A stretch of DNA of 64,000 nt, from NCBI GenBank assembly GCA_035318745.1, contig DATHEA010000009.1, positions 1-64,000 on the forward strand. The letters run 5' to 3'. The position numbers and the translations under genes were made by a program. Each line of letters opens with the position of its first letter. Position 1 is the stretch's first letter. The notes beneath the pieces are model-generated. The model ran no database searches and was not told where the DNA came from. It was given only the letters and a program-made list of their open reading frames with translations. This DNA comes from VRUE01 sp035318745. Its GTDB lineage: Bacteria; Actinomycetota; Thermoleophilia; Solirubrobacterales; 70-9. Positions 40,103-49,098 of the stretch are shown here, piece by piece.

Positions 40103-41629
40103 TTAATGCTGTGTGTGATCCAACACTCGGCCGTTGCCGCCTCCGCCGGGCGTTTCGATCCGCAGGATGTCGCCGGTTTGCAGGTCCCCCTCGCTCTTGC
40201 TCGGCAACCGCTTGTCGTTGAGGAAGTCGGCGCCGGCCCCGCCGTCCTCGCCGCCGTCGCGGCCGCGCGGGTGGTGTCGCCGGCGCTCGCCGATCAGCGT
40301 GTAGCGCATCGGCGCCAGTGCTTCGATCTCGCGCACGATCCCCTCGCCGCCATGCCGCGAACCGGCTCCGCCGCTGCCGCTGCGAAGGGCCAGTTCGCGC
40401 ACCCGCAGCGGGAATTCGGTCTCCAGCGCCTCAACCGGGGTGTTGAGCGTGTTCGACATCGCGACGTGGATCGCGTTCGGCCCATCGGCGTCGGGGCAGG
40501 CGCCCTGTCCACCACCCAGGGTCTCGTAGTAGGTGAAGCCCTCTCCCGCAAGCGTCAGATTGTTCATCGTTCCCTGGCCCTGTGCCGGCACCGGCCGGGC
40601 GCCCGCCAGGGCAGCGATGGTCAGGTCGGCAACGCGGCTGGAGGTCTCGACGTTGCCGGCGGCGACGGCGGCCGGGAAGCACGCGTTGAGCAGGCAGCCC
40701 TCGGGCGCGATCACCTCGATCGGGCGGTAGGCGCCGGCGCAGGGAGGGGCGTCCGGGTCGGTCAAAACCCGCACCGCGAAGAATGCCGCCGCTTTGGTCA
40801 CCGAGAGGGGGCAGTTGAGGTTGCCGTCGATCTGGTCGTCGGTGCCGCTGAAATCGAGCAAGAGCCGGTCGCCACGGACGCTCGCCTCGAGCCGCAGGGT
40901 GACATTCCGCGGCTCGCCGTCGGCATCGTCCTCCAGGACGTCCGTTGCCATGTAGTCGCCGTCGGGAAGCTCCGCCAGGGAGGCGCGGGTGCGGCGCTCG
41001 GCGTAGGCGAGGATCTCGTCCATGCCGGTGCGCAGCCGCTCGAGGCCATCGCGCTCTACAAGCTCGGCCAATCGCAGCTCGCCGATCCGGTTTGCCGCTG
41101 CCTGGGCGCGCAGGTCGGCGAGGCGTTGGCGCGGCGCGCGCATCTGGCCGGCGATCCGCTCCAGATCGCCTTCCCCGATGCGGGTGGGCGGGATCACAAC
41201 GCCCTCCTCCTCGAGCCTGCGCGAGTGGGCGGGCATTCCCGCTGGACTGGGACCGCCGATGTCTGCATGGTGGGCGCGCGAGGCGGCGAAGCCGAGCAGC
41301 TCGCCGGCGACGAAGACCGGCGAGATCAGCGTCACGTCGGGCAGGTGGGTGCCGCCGCGGTAGGGGTCGTTGAGGATCCAAGCCTCCCCCGGCGCGTGTT
41401 CCTCGTCCAGCACGGCGGCGACCGCGTCTGGCATCGAGCCGAGGTGTACAGGGATGTGCTCGGCCTGCATCACCAGCTCGCCACGGGCGTCGAAGAGAGC
41501 GGTCGAGCAGTCGTGGCGCTCCTTGATGTTGGCCGAGTAGGCGGAGCGGATCAACGTCGCGCCCATCTCGTCGCAAGCCGCGCGCAAGCCGCCGATCATC
41601 ACCTGCAGGCTGACCGGGTCGAGGCTCAT
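40103..41629 (-). CDS. hyuB: hydantoinase B / 5-oxoprolinase-type subunit HyuB
   Basis: 508 residues. SLQVMIGGLRAACDEMGATLIRSAYSANIKERHDCSTALFD, HIPVHLGSMPDAV and GEAWILNDPYRGGTHLPDVT are HyuB signatures. With HyuA it forms an ATP-dependent ring-opening amidohydrolase acting on N-methylhydantoin, 5-oxoproline or related cyclic imides; caprolactamase and acetone carboxylase relatives exist, so substrate is open. Its ATG overlaps the hyuA stop (ATGA). Confidence 0.92.
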   Translation of the reverse strand: MSLDPVSLQVMIGGLRAACDEMGATLIRSAYSANIKERHDCSTALFDARGELVMQAEHIPVHLGSMPDAVAAVLDEEHAPGEAWILNDPYRGGTHLPDVTLISPVFVAGELLGFAASRAHHADIGGPSPAGMPAHSRRLEEEGVVIPPTRIGEGDLERIAGQMRAPRQRLADLRAQAAANRIGELRLAELVERDGLERLRTGMDEILAYAERRTRASLAELPDGDYMATDVLEDDADGEPRNVTLRLEASVRGDRLLLDFSGTDDQIDGNLNCPLSVTKAAAFFAVRVLTDPDAPPCAGAYRPIEVIAPEGCLLNACFPAAVAAGNVETSSRVADLTIAALAGARPVPAQGQGTMNNLTLAGEGFTYYETLGGGQGACPDADGPNAIHVAMSNTLNTPVEALETEFPLRVRELALRSGSGGAGSRHGGEGIVREIEALAPMRYTLIGERRRHHPRGRDGGEDGGAGADFLNDKRLPSKSEGDLQTGDILRIETPGGGGNGRVLDHTQH

Positions 41630-43710
41630 TTCCCCGTCTCCCCGGACGTGCCGGTGGAACGGCGCCCATATGGACCTCTACGCACCGGCACGTCCGCTTG
41701 GATCGTGCCGGCTTCGTCTATTTCGGTGCGCCAGCCCGGCGGGACCACGAAGGTCGCCTCGGGGAGCTCGAAGACGACTGGCCCCTCCGCCTCGTGGCCG
41801 GCCGGGGGCTCGCCGTGCAGGATCGGCGTCTGAATCCACTTGCCCCCGAAGCGCACCGGGCGCTCGCTCTCGCGCAGGCGACTCCCTGGCGCTGCGGCCA
41901 GTTGTGGGCGCGGCCCGGGCGCCACCAGCGCCAGGCGGATGTGGACGAGGACGACCTCGCCGTCGGGATCGCGATGGCCGTAGCGCTCCTCGTGGGCCCG
42001 CTCGAAGCGTTCGATCAGGTCGACTGGGTCTGGACGCACGCTCCCTGAGACGGGTAGCTCGAAGGCCTGGCCCGTGTAGCGCATCTCGTAGATGGCCTCG
42101 AGATCTCGGTTACCCGCGTCATAGGCGGGAAAGTGAGACTTCGATACACAGTCCTCCTGGCCGGGCTGTGCGCGGCCCAGCCGAGAGGCCAGCTCGTCGA
42201 CCTCGGCGGCGATCCGCTCCGCCTCGAAGTCCTCGCCGCTCAGCATCACCGTGCGGCTGGTGTCGCGGCGGCGGTCCGAGGCGCAGAGGCCGAGGGCCGA
42301 GAGGACGCCACCGGCGCGTGGACAGAGGATGCGTTCGATGCCGATCTCAGCGGCGATCGCCGCCGCGTGCATCGGTCCGGCGCCGCCAAAAGGCAGCAGG
42401 GCGAAGCGGCGCGGGTCGATCCCGCGCTCGACGGTGACGACGCGCAGCGCCCGCACCATCTCTTGGTTGGCCACCCGCACGATTCCCTCCGCGGTCTCGA
42501 GCTCGTCGAGGCCGAGCGAATCGGCCAGCGCTCCGACGGCAGCGCCGGCTGCGTCGAGGTCGAGAGCGACGCCTCCGGCAAGGGTCGACTCGGCGGCGAG
42601 GTGACCGAGCAGCAGGTTGGCGTCGGTCACGGTGGGCTCGGTTCCTCCCCGTCCGTAACAAGCGGGCCCGGGTTCCGCGCCTGCCGAGCGCGGCCCAACC
42701 CGCAGCGCTCCACCGGGGTCGCGCCAGCCGACCGACCCGCCCCCCGCGCCGACGGTGTGCACGTCGACCATCGGCAGCTGGATCGTGCGGCCGTCGATCT
42801 GGCGCGAGTCGGTTCGCCTCACCTCCCCGCCCTCGACTACGCAGACGTCGCAAGAGGTGCCGCCCATGTCGAGGCCGAGCGCATTGCCGTCGCCGCTGGT
42901 GCGGGCAAGGAGCCCGGCGCCGATTGCGCCGCCGGCCGGTCCCGAGAGGACGCTCCAGGCGCCCGCCCGCGCGGCTTCCTCGGCGCCGGCGACGCCGCCG
43001 GAGGACTGCATCACGACCGGGCGCGGAAGCCCGGCACCTGCCGCCGCCTCGGCGAGCCGTCCCAGGTAACGCTCGAGGAGCGGCGAGAGGTAGGCGTCGA
43101 TCGTCGTCGTCGAGCAGCGCTCGTACTCGCGGAAGCGGGGCAGGACCTCGTGCGAAGCCGAGACGTGGATGTCAGGTAGCTCCGCGCGCAGGTGCTCGGC
43201 GAGTGCCTGCTCGTGCGACGGATCGAGGTAGGAGAAGAGCAGGCAGATCGCCACCGCTTCGGCGCCGCTCTCACCGACCAGATCCGCCAGCCGCTGCGCC
43301 TCGCCGCCGGCGAGCGGATCGATCTCGCCCTCAGGCCCGACCCGCTCGCTCGCCTCGAAGCGCAGCTCCGCCTCCACCAGCGGCGCCGGCTTCGGACTGC
43401 AGAGCCGGTAGAGCTCGGGGCGGTCCTGGCGACCGATCTCCAGCAAGTCGGCAAAACCCCTCGTGGCGATCAGCGCCGTGCGGGCGCCGCGTTCCTCCAG
43501 CAGCGCGTTGGTGCCCACCGTCATCCCGTGGGCGAACGACTCGACCGCTGCCGGTTCGGCACCCGCCTGCCTCAGCACCGCCTCGACCGCGCGGATGACG
43601 CCGACCGACTGATCCTCGGGCGTGGTCGGCAGCTTCGCCGTGTGAACCGTCTTGCCGTCGAGCAGGACGGCGTCGGTGAAGGTCCCGCCTACGTCGACTC
43701 CGAGCAGCAT
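41626..43710 (-). CDS. hyuA: hydantoinase A / 5-oxoprolinase-type subunit HyuA
   Basis: 694 residues. The N-terminus LLGVDVGGTFTDAVLLDG is the ATP-binding actin-like motif; GLDMGGTSCDVCVVEGGEV and PFGGAGPMHAAAIAAEIGI are further family blocks. It phosphorylates the substrate before ring opening by the HyuB part. It lies 14 bp after nadB in the same direction, so it shares a transcript with it. A functional link through aspartate or hydantoin catabolism is speculative. Confidence 0.93.
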   Translation of the reverse strand: MLLGVDVGGTFTDAVLLDGKTVHTAKLPTTPEDQSVGVIRAVEAVLRQAGAEPAAVESFAHGMTVGTNALLEERGARTALIATRGFADLLEIGRQDRPELYRLCSPKPAPLVEAELRFEASERVGPEGEIDPLAGGEAQRLADLVGESGAEAVAICLLFSYLDPSHEQALAEHLRAELPDIHVSASHEVLPRFREYERCSTTTIDAYLSPLLERYLGRLAEAAAGAGLPRPVVMQSSGGVAGAEEAARAGAWSVLSGPAGGAIGAGLLARTSGDGNALGLDMGGTSCDVCVVEGGEVRRTDSRQIDGRTIQLPMVDVHTVGAGGGSVGWRDPGGALRVGPRSAGAEPGPACYGRGGTEPTVTDANLLLGHLAAESTLAGGVALDLDAAGAAVGALADSLGLDELETAEGIVRVANQEMVRALRVVTVERGIDPRRFALLPFGGAGPMHAAAIAAEIGIERILCPRAGGVLSALGLCASDRRRDTSRTVMLSGEDFEAERIAAEVDELASRLGRAQPGQEDCVSKSHFPAYDAGNRDLEAIYEMRYTGQAFELPVSGSVRPDPVDLIERFERAHEERYGHRDPDGEVVLVHIRLALVAPGPRPQLAAAPGSRLRESERPVRFGGKWIQTPILHGEPPAGHEAEGPVVFELPEATFVVPPGWRTEIDEAGTIQADVPVRRGPYGRRSTGTSGETGK

Positions 43711-43724
43711 GCGCTGAAGCTAGC

Positions 43725-45158
43725 TCAGCGCCACTCCTCGCGCCGGGTCTCGCCGCCCGAGCCGAACACGATGTGGATGCCGTCGAGCTCGGGGTCGATG
43801 CTCGGACAGTCGGCGCGCAGGTGGCCGCCGCGCGACTCGACTCGCTCCAGGGCGCAGGTGGCGATCGCGCCGGCGAGCGGGTAGGGGTCCCCGCGCAGCT
43901 CGCGCAGCGGGTCGGGCTGGCGCATTGGGCCGGCGAGCCGCCAGACCGCGTCGCGGGTGGCTTCGCTCGGCGGGTGGAAGCGCCAATCCCCGGGCGACGG
44001 GCGGCTGCTCGCCGGTTTCTCCTCCAGCGCCGCATGGGCGGCGCGGCCGCCGAAGACGAAGCACTCGCTGAGCGAGTTGGAGGCGAGCCGGTTTGCGCCG
44101 TGCAGGCCAGTGCAGGAGCACTCGCCGACCGCGAGAAGGCCCGGCAGCGAGGAGCGGCCGTCGAGGTCCACCGCGATCCCACCCATCATGTAATGGGCGG
44201 CGGGGGCGACCGGGACGGGCTCGGCGCTCGGATCGAGCCCAGCCTCGCGCAGCGACTCGAAGATGTTGGGGAAGCGCGCGGGATCGAGCTGACGCAGGTC
44301 GAGGCGAACGCCGCCGCCGTCGGCTGCGACCCGTTCGAGGATCGCCGCGGTGACCTCGTCGCGGGGCGCCAGCTCGTCGGTGAAGCGGTGCCCGGCGGCA
44401 TCGAGCAGGGTCGCTCCCTCGCCGCGCACCGCCTCGGTTACCAACTGCCCGTCGAAGCGAGTCCCGGGCAACGCCAGCGCCGTCGGGTGGAACTGGCAGA
44501 ACTCGAGATCGGCCAGGTCGGCGCCCGCGGCGGCGGCCATCACCGAACCGGCGCCGATCGCACCGCGGGGGTTGCTGGTTCGGCGCCAGAGCGCCGCGGC
44601 GCCGCCGGTTGCGACGACGGTCGCCGCCGCCGCGATCGGCTCGGCGTCGGTCAGCAGTCCATGACAGCGCTCGCCGTCGCTCCACAGCCCGACGGCCGAG
44701 GTTTTCTCGCGGACCGCGATCCGTGGCTCGGCGGCGACCATCGCCGCCAGCTTCGCCGTGATCTCGTGTCCGGTCTGGCTGCCCCCGGCGTGGACGATGC
44801 GGCGGTGGGCGTGGCCACCCTCCAGGCCGAGTGCCAGCTCATCGTCCGGATCGAGGTCGAAGGCGACTCCGCGCGCGCGCAGCTCGCTCACCGCCGCGGG
44901 GGCCTCCTCGACCAGCGTTTGCACGGCGGACGGGCGGCAGAGCCCTCGACCCGCGGCGATCGTGTCAGCCGCATGCTGGGCGGGCGAGTCGCCGGGCTCG
45001 AGCGCCGCGGCGAGCCCGCCCTGGGCCCAGAAGCTGGCGCTCTGGGAGAGCGGCGTACGCGAGATCACCGAGACTGCCGCACCCTCCTCCGCTGCGCGCA
45101 GCGCCGTCCAGAGTCCCGCAGCGCCGCCGCCGACGACGGCGATGTCGCACGACGCTAT
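43725..45158 (-). CDS. nadB: L-aspartate oxidase NadB
   Basis: Oxidises L-aspartate to iminoaspartate with FAD, the first step of de novo NAD synthesis. The FAD motif is CDIAVVGGGAAGLWTALRAAEEG. SASFWAQGGLAAAL, HAGGSQTGHEI and HGANRLASNSLSECFVFGGR are also typical. No ATG, GTG or TTG lies in frame near the FAD motif; the frame remains open far upstream inside another gene. The best start is ATA at 45158, overlapping the previous stop as ATAG, with GAGAGG 10 nt upstream, giving 477 residues (MASCDIAVVGGG). No nadA or nadC in the window. Confidence 0.88.
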   Translation of the reverse strand: MASCDIAVVGGGAAGLWTALRAAEEGAAVSVISRTPLSQSASFWAQGGLAAALEPGDSPAQHAADTIAAGRGLCRPSAVQTLVEEAPAAVSELRARGVAFDLDPDDELALGLEGGHAHRRIVHAGGSQTGHEITAKLAAMVAAEPRIAVREKTSAVGLWSDGERCHGLLTDAEPIAAAATVVATGGAAALWRRTSNPRGAIGAGSVMAAAAGADLADLEFCQFHPTALALPGTRFDGQLVTEAVRGEGATLLDAAGHRFTDELAPRDEVTAAILERVAADGGGVRLDLRQLDPARFPNIFESLREAGLDPSAEPVPVAPAAHYMMGGIAVDLDGRSSLPGLLAVGECSCTGLHGANRLASNSLSECFVFGGRAAHAALEEKPASSRPSPGDWRFHPPSEATRDAVWRLAGPMRQPDPLRELRGDPYPLAGAIATCALERVESRGGHLRADCPSIDPELDGIHIVFGSGGETRREEWR

Positions 45159-45595
45159 CGCTGCGCCGCCTCTCGGCGTATCGCCTCGACCTGGCTTCGC
45201 AGCCAGGCGGCGGCCGCTTCGCGGGCGCGGGTCTCGACCTCGGCGCTGGAGCCCGCCGCCGAGGTGGTGCGCCGTTCGGCTTCTTCGACTCGCTTCTCGG
45301 CTGCCTCGGTCTGCGCCTCGATCTCGGCCAGCCGGCTCTCGGCGGCCGCAATCGCTTGGTCCTTGGCGCTGCGTTCGCGCTCCAGCTCCGCGGCGTGCTC
45401 CCGGCGCAGGTTCTCCAGCGCTTCGGCGCCGGCTTGGCGCTCCTTCTCCAGATCGACTTCGAGCGCCCTGATCTCCGCGGTGGCTCGCTCTTCCGCTGCC
45501 ACTGCGGCCTCCATCGCCTGTCGCAGCCGCCGTTCGGCTGCCTCGACCTGGGCGCCGGGGGCGTCGTTGCCGGGGTCGCGCTTCTCCTCGCTCAT
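45155..45595 (-). CDS. coiled-coil protein
   Basis: 146 residues from ATG 45595. After a short acidic start (MSEEKRDPGNDAPGAQ) nearly the whole chain is charged alanine/glutamate/arginine heptads (VEAAERRLRQAMEAAVAAEERATAEIRALEVDLEKERQ ...), a long coiled coil with no membrane segment or signal. It lies between a glycosyltransferase and nadB. No function can be assigned. Confidence 0.75.
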   Translation of the reverse strand: MSEEKRDPGNDAPGAQVEAAERRLRQAMEAAVAAEERATAEIRALEVDLEKERQAGAEALENLRREHAAELERERSAKDQAIAAAESRLAEIEAQTEAAEKRVEEAERRTTSAAGSSAEVETRAREAAAAWLRSQVEAIRREAAQR

Positions 45596-45610
45596 CGCCA
45601 ACCCAATCTA

Positions 45611-46564
45611 TTACTTGCCGCTGCTTCGACGGACGAGCACGCCGGCGTAGGCGGCGAGCGTTCGCTCGGCCATTCGCCTCGCCGACAGCGAGGTTGCCCG
45701 TGCGACGCCGACCACCCGAGGGTCGGGTGCTGCCAGATGTGGCAGCACGGCTTCGCTCCACGCGGCGGCATCGAAGGGGGCGCAGACGGTTCCCTCGATC
45801 CCTGCGAGGGCAAATGGCGCGATCCCGACCGGGGTCGAGAGGACGGGCACGTTGCAGGCGAGCGCCTCGACGCAGGCCAGGCCAAATCCCTCGTAGTCGG
45901 AGGTGACCAGGACCGCGTTCGCCGCGTTGACCCAGAGCGGCATCAGGTCAGGATCGATCGCGCCGCCGGTGAGCAGCTCGGCATCGCCGGCTGCCGCCAC
46001 CTCGACTGCGCGATCGACGCGCTTCTCTTGACGATCGGGGTCGGCGGGGAAGAGCAGGTAGCGGCCGTCTGGATCGAGGCCGAGTTGCTGCCGGGCCTCG
46101 AGTCGGGGCAAAGGGCGAAAGCGACTGAGGTCAGGGCCGCAGGGCAGGACCGCGGAGCCGGGCACGGGGGGAAGCCCCGGCCTGCCGTCCTCGGGCCCGA
46201 AGAGCGCGCCTGAGACGGCGGCGACGAGGTCGGCACGCCAGGCAAGGCGCCGCGAGAGTGGGCCGACCACGGGGTGGCGGACATCGGTGCCGTGGAAGGT
46301 GACGATCAGCGGTCGAGCGCCGGCGAGAAGGGCCGACCAGGCGGTCAGGCCGTAGTGGACGTGGACGAGATCGAAGCTCTCGCGGCGCAGCAGCCGCCGC
46401 AGGCGCAGCGCAGCGGGGATGTAGTGACTGGAGCCGCGGAGAAAGCTGAACACCTCGACGTCGACGCCGAGGCGACGGATCTCCTCGACCTGGTCGCGCA
46501 CCCACCGGCCCCGCTGTGGGGCGGCTGCATCCGGAACGAAGTTGGTGACGACCAGCACCCGCAT
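45611..46564 (-). CDS. GT4-type glycosyltransferase
   Basis: 317 residues from ATG 46564 (MRVLVVTNFVPDAAAPQRGRWVRDQVEEI). It has a GT-B fold with an N-terminal acceptor domain (DLVHVHYGLTAWSALLAG, LIVTFHGTDVRHP) and a C-terminal donor domain (YEGFGLACVEALACNVPVLSTPVGIAPFAL), which carries the EX7E-type motif of GT4 family enzymes. The sugar and acceptor are unknown; there is no polysaccharide cluster around it. It is the first gene of the minus-strand run to 38.6 kb. Confidence 0.88.
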   Translation of the reverse strand: MRVLVVTNFVPDAAAPQRGRWVRDQVEEIRRLGVDVEVFSFLRGSSHYIPAALRLRRLLRRESFDLVHVHYGLTAWSALLAGARPLIVTFHGTDVRHPVVGPLSRRLAWRADLVAAVSGALFGPEDGRPGLPPVPGSAVLPCGPDLSRFRPLPRLEARQQLGLDPDGRYLLFPADPDRQEKRVDRAVEVAAAGDAELLTGGAIDPDLMPLWVNAANAVLVTSDYEGFGLACVEALACNVPVLSTPVGIAPFALAGIEGTVCAPFDAAAWSEAVLPHLAAPDPRVVGVARATSLSARRMAERTLAAYAGVLVRRSSGK

Positions 46565-46706
46565 CGGCCGCTGAGCGTACCCGCCGCCGGGGCCGTCAGC
46601 TGCTTGTGACCGACTTTTGACATTTCGACCGCAGAGTTGGCCCATTTACGTCTAGATCCGTGACGCGCGGCCTTGGAGCATCGGGGCAAATCCAAAGGAG
46701 GCTCCG

Positions 46707-46955
46707 ATGATTTACGCGCTGATGGGCATCGCACACGCCGCGATCGAGCGGCGAGTGCGGGCGATCCGGGCTCTGGCCGGGAGCGAGCGGGGGCAGGGCA
46801 CGGTCGAGTACGTCGGCTTGATCCTGCTCGTCTCGCTGCTGATGGTCGGGATGGTCGCCGCGATGAAGGGCTACAGCGGCAAACAGGGAACCGAGCTCGC
46901 CGATGTGATCGTCAACAAGATCAAGGAGGCGGTCGACAAGGTGGCGTTCAAATGA
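46707..46955 (+). CDS. Flp/Fap-type (type IVb) pilin, orphan
   Basis: 82 residues behind AAAGGAGG. A basic leader of about 28 residues ends ...GSERGQGTVEYVGLILLVSLLMVGMVAAMKGYSG: a glycine-glutamine processing area, the conserved glutamate at +5 and a hydrophobic helix, as in Flp pilins. No prepilin peptidase, TadA ATPase or other tad gene is in the window. Divergent from the glycosyltransferase gene. Confidence 0.85.
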   Translation: MIYALMGIAHAAIERRVRAIRALAGSERGQGTVEYVGLILLVSLLMVGMVAAMKGYSGKQGTELADVIVNKIKEAVDKVAFK

Positions 46956-47064
46956 GGGTGGAGGAGGGGCGGCTCGCTGTGCGGGCCGCCCCGTTCGTCG
47001 CCCCCGCGATGCGTCCGCACGGGTCCCAAGGGCTTGGTGCGGCGATGGCGACCGACGCTAGGGT

Positions 47065-47082
47065 TATGCTGTATTCCAGCAT
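47065..47082 (+). promoter_or_regulatory. leaderless promoter and operator of vapBC
   Basis: ATGCTG-TATTC-CAGCAT (47066-47082) is a perfect 6-bp inverted repeat. It overlaps a -10-like TATGCT (47065-47070), and its last bases are the start of the vapB ATG. It is a typical place for VapBC autorepression. Confidence 0.6.
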
Positions 47083-47317
47083 GAAGCATCGAACCCAGCT
47101 ATATCTCGACGAAGGCCAGTACCGCTGGCTGCGGCAGCGGGCGGGCAAGTCCGGCAGCATCGCCGCGGTGGTGCGCGAGCTGATCGACGCCGAGCGCAGC
47201 CGTCTCGCCGATCCCGCCGGCGATCCACTGCTTCGCTTCCTCGTCGACGAGGCGCCCGGGAAGGGTCGCGAGGGCACGAGCGTGAGCACGCTGGACCGCG
47301 ACCTCTACGGCTCATGA
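47081..47317 (+). CDS. vapB: VapB-type antitoxin
   Basis: 78 residues. KHRTQLYLDEGQYRWLRQRAGKSGSIAAVVRELIDAE is a ribbon-helix-helix DNA-binding domain; the C-terminal half (DPLLRFLVDEAPGKGREGTSVSTLDRDLYGS) should wrap the toxin. The start ATG 47081 lies at the end of the operator palindrome. The stop overlaps the toxin ATG (ATGA). Confidence 0.85.
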   Translation: MKHRTQLYLDEGQYRWLRQRAGKSGSIAAVVRELIDAERSRLADPAGDPLLRFLVDEAPGKGREGTSVSTLDRDLYGS

Positions 47318-47727
47318 GGTCGGTCTTCGTCGACACCAGCGCGTTCGTCGCGCTGCGCAACGAATCGGAGGCCGAGCACGAGCGGGCGCGTGCGGCGCTG
47401 GCGAGCCTGATCGAGGCCGGCGCGACGCTCTTCACCTCGAACTACGTCTTCGCCGAGACCTACACAGCGCTGCTGGTCAGGGTCGGGCGCGAGGAGGCGA
47501 TCGAGTGGGGTCGCCGCTTTCGGGCCGGCGAGGCTATAGAGCTTGTGCGGTTGGAGCCTGACGTGGAGGACGAGGCCTGGCAGATCCTCGAGCGCCATCG
47601 CGACAAGCAGTGGAGCTACGTCGACGCGACCTCCTTCGCTCTGATCGAGCGCGACGGCGGCGGCGAGGCGTTCGCCCTCGACGCGCACTTCTCCCAGCGA
47701 GGGCTGCGCGTGTGGCCGGAGGCGTGA
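47314..47727 (+). CDS. vapC: VapC-type PIN-domain ribonuclease toxin
   Basis: 137 residues. The four acidic residues of the PIN active site are in FVDTSAF, FAETYT, YVDATSFAL and ALDAHF. The toxin should cleave RNA with Mg2+ when freed from VapB. The pair lies between an orphan pilin and rph, with 42 bp to rph. Confidence 0.88.
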   Translation: MRSVFVDTSAFVALRNESEAEHERARAALASLIEAGATLFTSNYVFAETYTALLVRVGREEAIEWGRRFRAGEAIELVRLEPDVEDEAWQILERHRDKQWSYVDATSFALIERDGGGEAFALDAHFSQRGLRVWPEA

Positions 47728-47769
47728 GTCTCGGGGCCAAGACCGGCATGCTCATGACAGACTCGCGAC

Positions 47770-48492
47770 ATGCCAGCCTCGCGTAGTTACGACCGTGCTC
47801 CGGCCGACATCCGGCTGATCGATATCGACCCCGGCTTCGTCGCCAGCGCCGACGGCTCGGCGCTGATCTCGATCGGCAAAACCAGGGTGATCTGCACCGC
47901 CTCGGTCAACGAGAGCGTGCCGAAGTGGATGGGGGGACGGGGCAAAGGCTGGGTCACCGCCGAGTACTCGATGCTGCCCGCCTCTACCGGCGATCGCAAG
48001 GCGCGCGACATCTCGCGCGGCAAGCAGGACGGCCGCGGGGTCGAGATCCAGCGGCTGATCGGTCGTTCGCTGCGGGTCGTGGTCGACTTCAAGGCATTGG
48101 GCGAACGCAGCGTGTACGTCGACTGCGACGTACTCGAAGCCGATGGCGGCACCCGTTGCGCTGCGATCACCGGCGGCTACGTGGCGCTGCGCCTTGCCCT
48201 GCAGAAGCTGCTCGACGCGAACAAGATCGAGACGATGCCGCTGACCGGATCGGTCGCGGCGGTCAGCGTCGGCATGGTCGACGGGCGGGCGCTCTGCGAC
48301 CTCGACTACGGCGAGGACTCGCGCGCCGAGGTCGACGCGAACGTGGTGATGACCGGCGACGGCGGCCTGGTCGAGGTGCAGGCGACCGCGGAGCGGACGC
48401 CGCTCTCTCGTGCCTCGCTCGACGAGTTGCTGGAGCTCGCCGAGATGGGCATCTCGCGACTGCGCCAGGTGCAGGAGCGAGTAGCCGGGTAG
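47770..48492 (+). CDS. rph: ribonuclease PH
   Basis: 240 residues, normal length. It trims tRNA 3' ends by phosphorolysis. GRGKGWVTAEYSMLPASTGDRKARDISRGKQDGRGVEIQRLIGRSLR is the family core with phosphate-binding arginines; DLDYGEDSRAEVDANVVMTG follows. It is the first of rph-rdgB-CDF, the common rph-rdgB pairing. No ribosome site is evident. Confidence 0.96.
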   Translation: MPASRSYDRAPADIRLIDIDPGFVASADGSALISIGKTRVICTASVNESVPKWMGGRGKGWVTAEYSMLPASTGDRKARDISRGKQDGRGVEIQRLIGRSLRVVVDFKALGERSVYVDCDVLEADGGTRCAAITGGYVALRLALQKLLDANKIETMPLTGSVAAVSVGMVDGRALCDLDYGEDSRAEVDANVVMTGDGGLVEVQATAERTPLSRASLDELLELAEMGISRLRQVQERVAG

Positions 48493-48498
48493 CCGGAT

Positions 48499-49098
48499 TT
48501 GATCTTCGCCACCGGCAATAAGCACAAGCTGCGCGAGATGCGCGAACTGCTGCCCGGAGTCGAACTGGAGCCGTTGCCAGAAGGGGTCGAGCTACCGCCG
48601 GAGGATGGCGACAGCTTCGCGGCGATCGCCCTCGACAAGGCGCGCGCGGCGCACGAGGCGACGGGCGAGCCGACGATCGCCGACGATTCGGGGATCGGTG
48701 CGGTGGCGCTCGGCGGCCGTCCGGGGATACATTCGGCGCGCTACGGCGGTGAGGGCGCCAGCGACGAGGAGAACCTGGAAAAGCTGCTGCGCGAGGTCGC
48801 CGCGGCGGGCGAGGAGCGGGGCGCCTACTACGTCTGCGCGCTGGCGCTGATCGAAGCCGATGGCTCCGAGCACGTCTTCGAGGCCCGTTGCGACGGTCAC
48901 CTGATCGAGAGCGCCCGCGGCGAGGGCGGCTTTGGCTACGACCCGGCCTTCGTCCCCGATGCGACCGGCCCCGACGACTCCCGCACCTACTCTGAGATCG
49001 GCCAGGCGGAGAAGAACGAGATCAGCCACCGCGGTCGCGCCGCGAAGCTGTTGGCCCGGCATCTCCGCGCCGGTGGCGCGGCGCCGGCGGGACGATGA
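48499..49098 (+). CDS. rdgB: RdgB/HAM1 non-canonical purine NTP pyrophosphatase
   Basis: 199 residues from TTG 48499, 6 bp after rph. It removes dITP and XTP. IFATGNKHKLREMRELL, the catalytic TIADDSGIGAVALGGRPGIHSARYGG and GFGYDPAFVPD are all present. Its stop overlaps the start of the next gene (ATGA). Confidence 0.95.
   Translation: MIFATGNKHKLREMRELLPGVELEPLPEGVELPPEDGDSFAAIALDKARAAHEATGEPTIADDSGIGAVALGGRPGIHSARYGGEGASDEENLEKLLREVAAAGEERGAYYVCALALIEADGSEHVFEARCDGHLIESARGEGGFGYDPAFVPDATGPDDSRTYSEIGQAEKNEISHRGRAAKLLARHLRAGGAAPAGR

Noticed and set aside
40022..41833. A 603-codon open frame opposite hyuB
   Set aside because: Antisense shadow of a conserved gene, with composition driven by codon bias.
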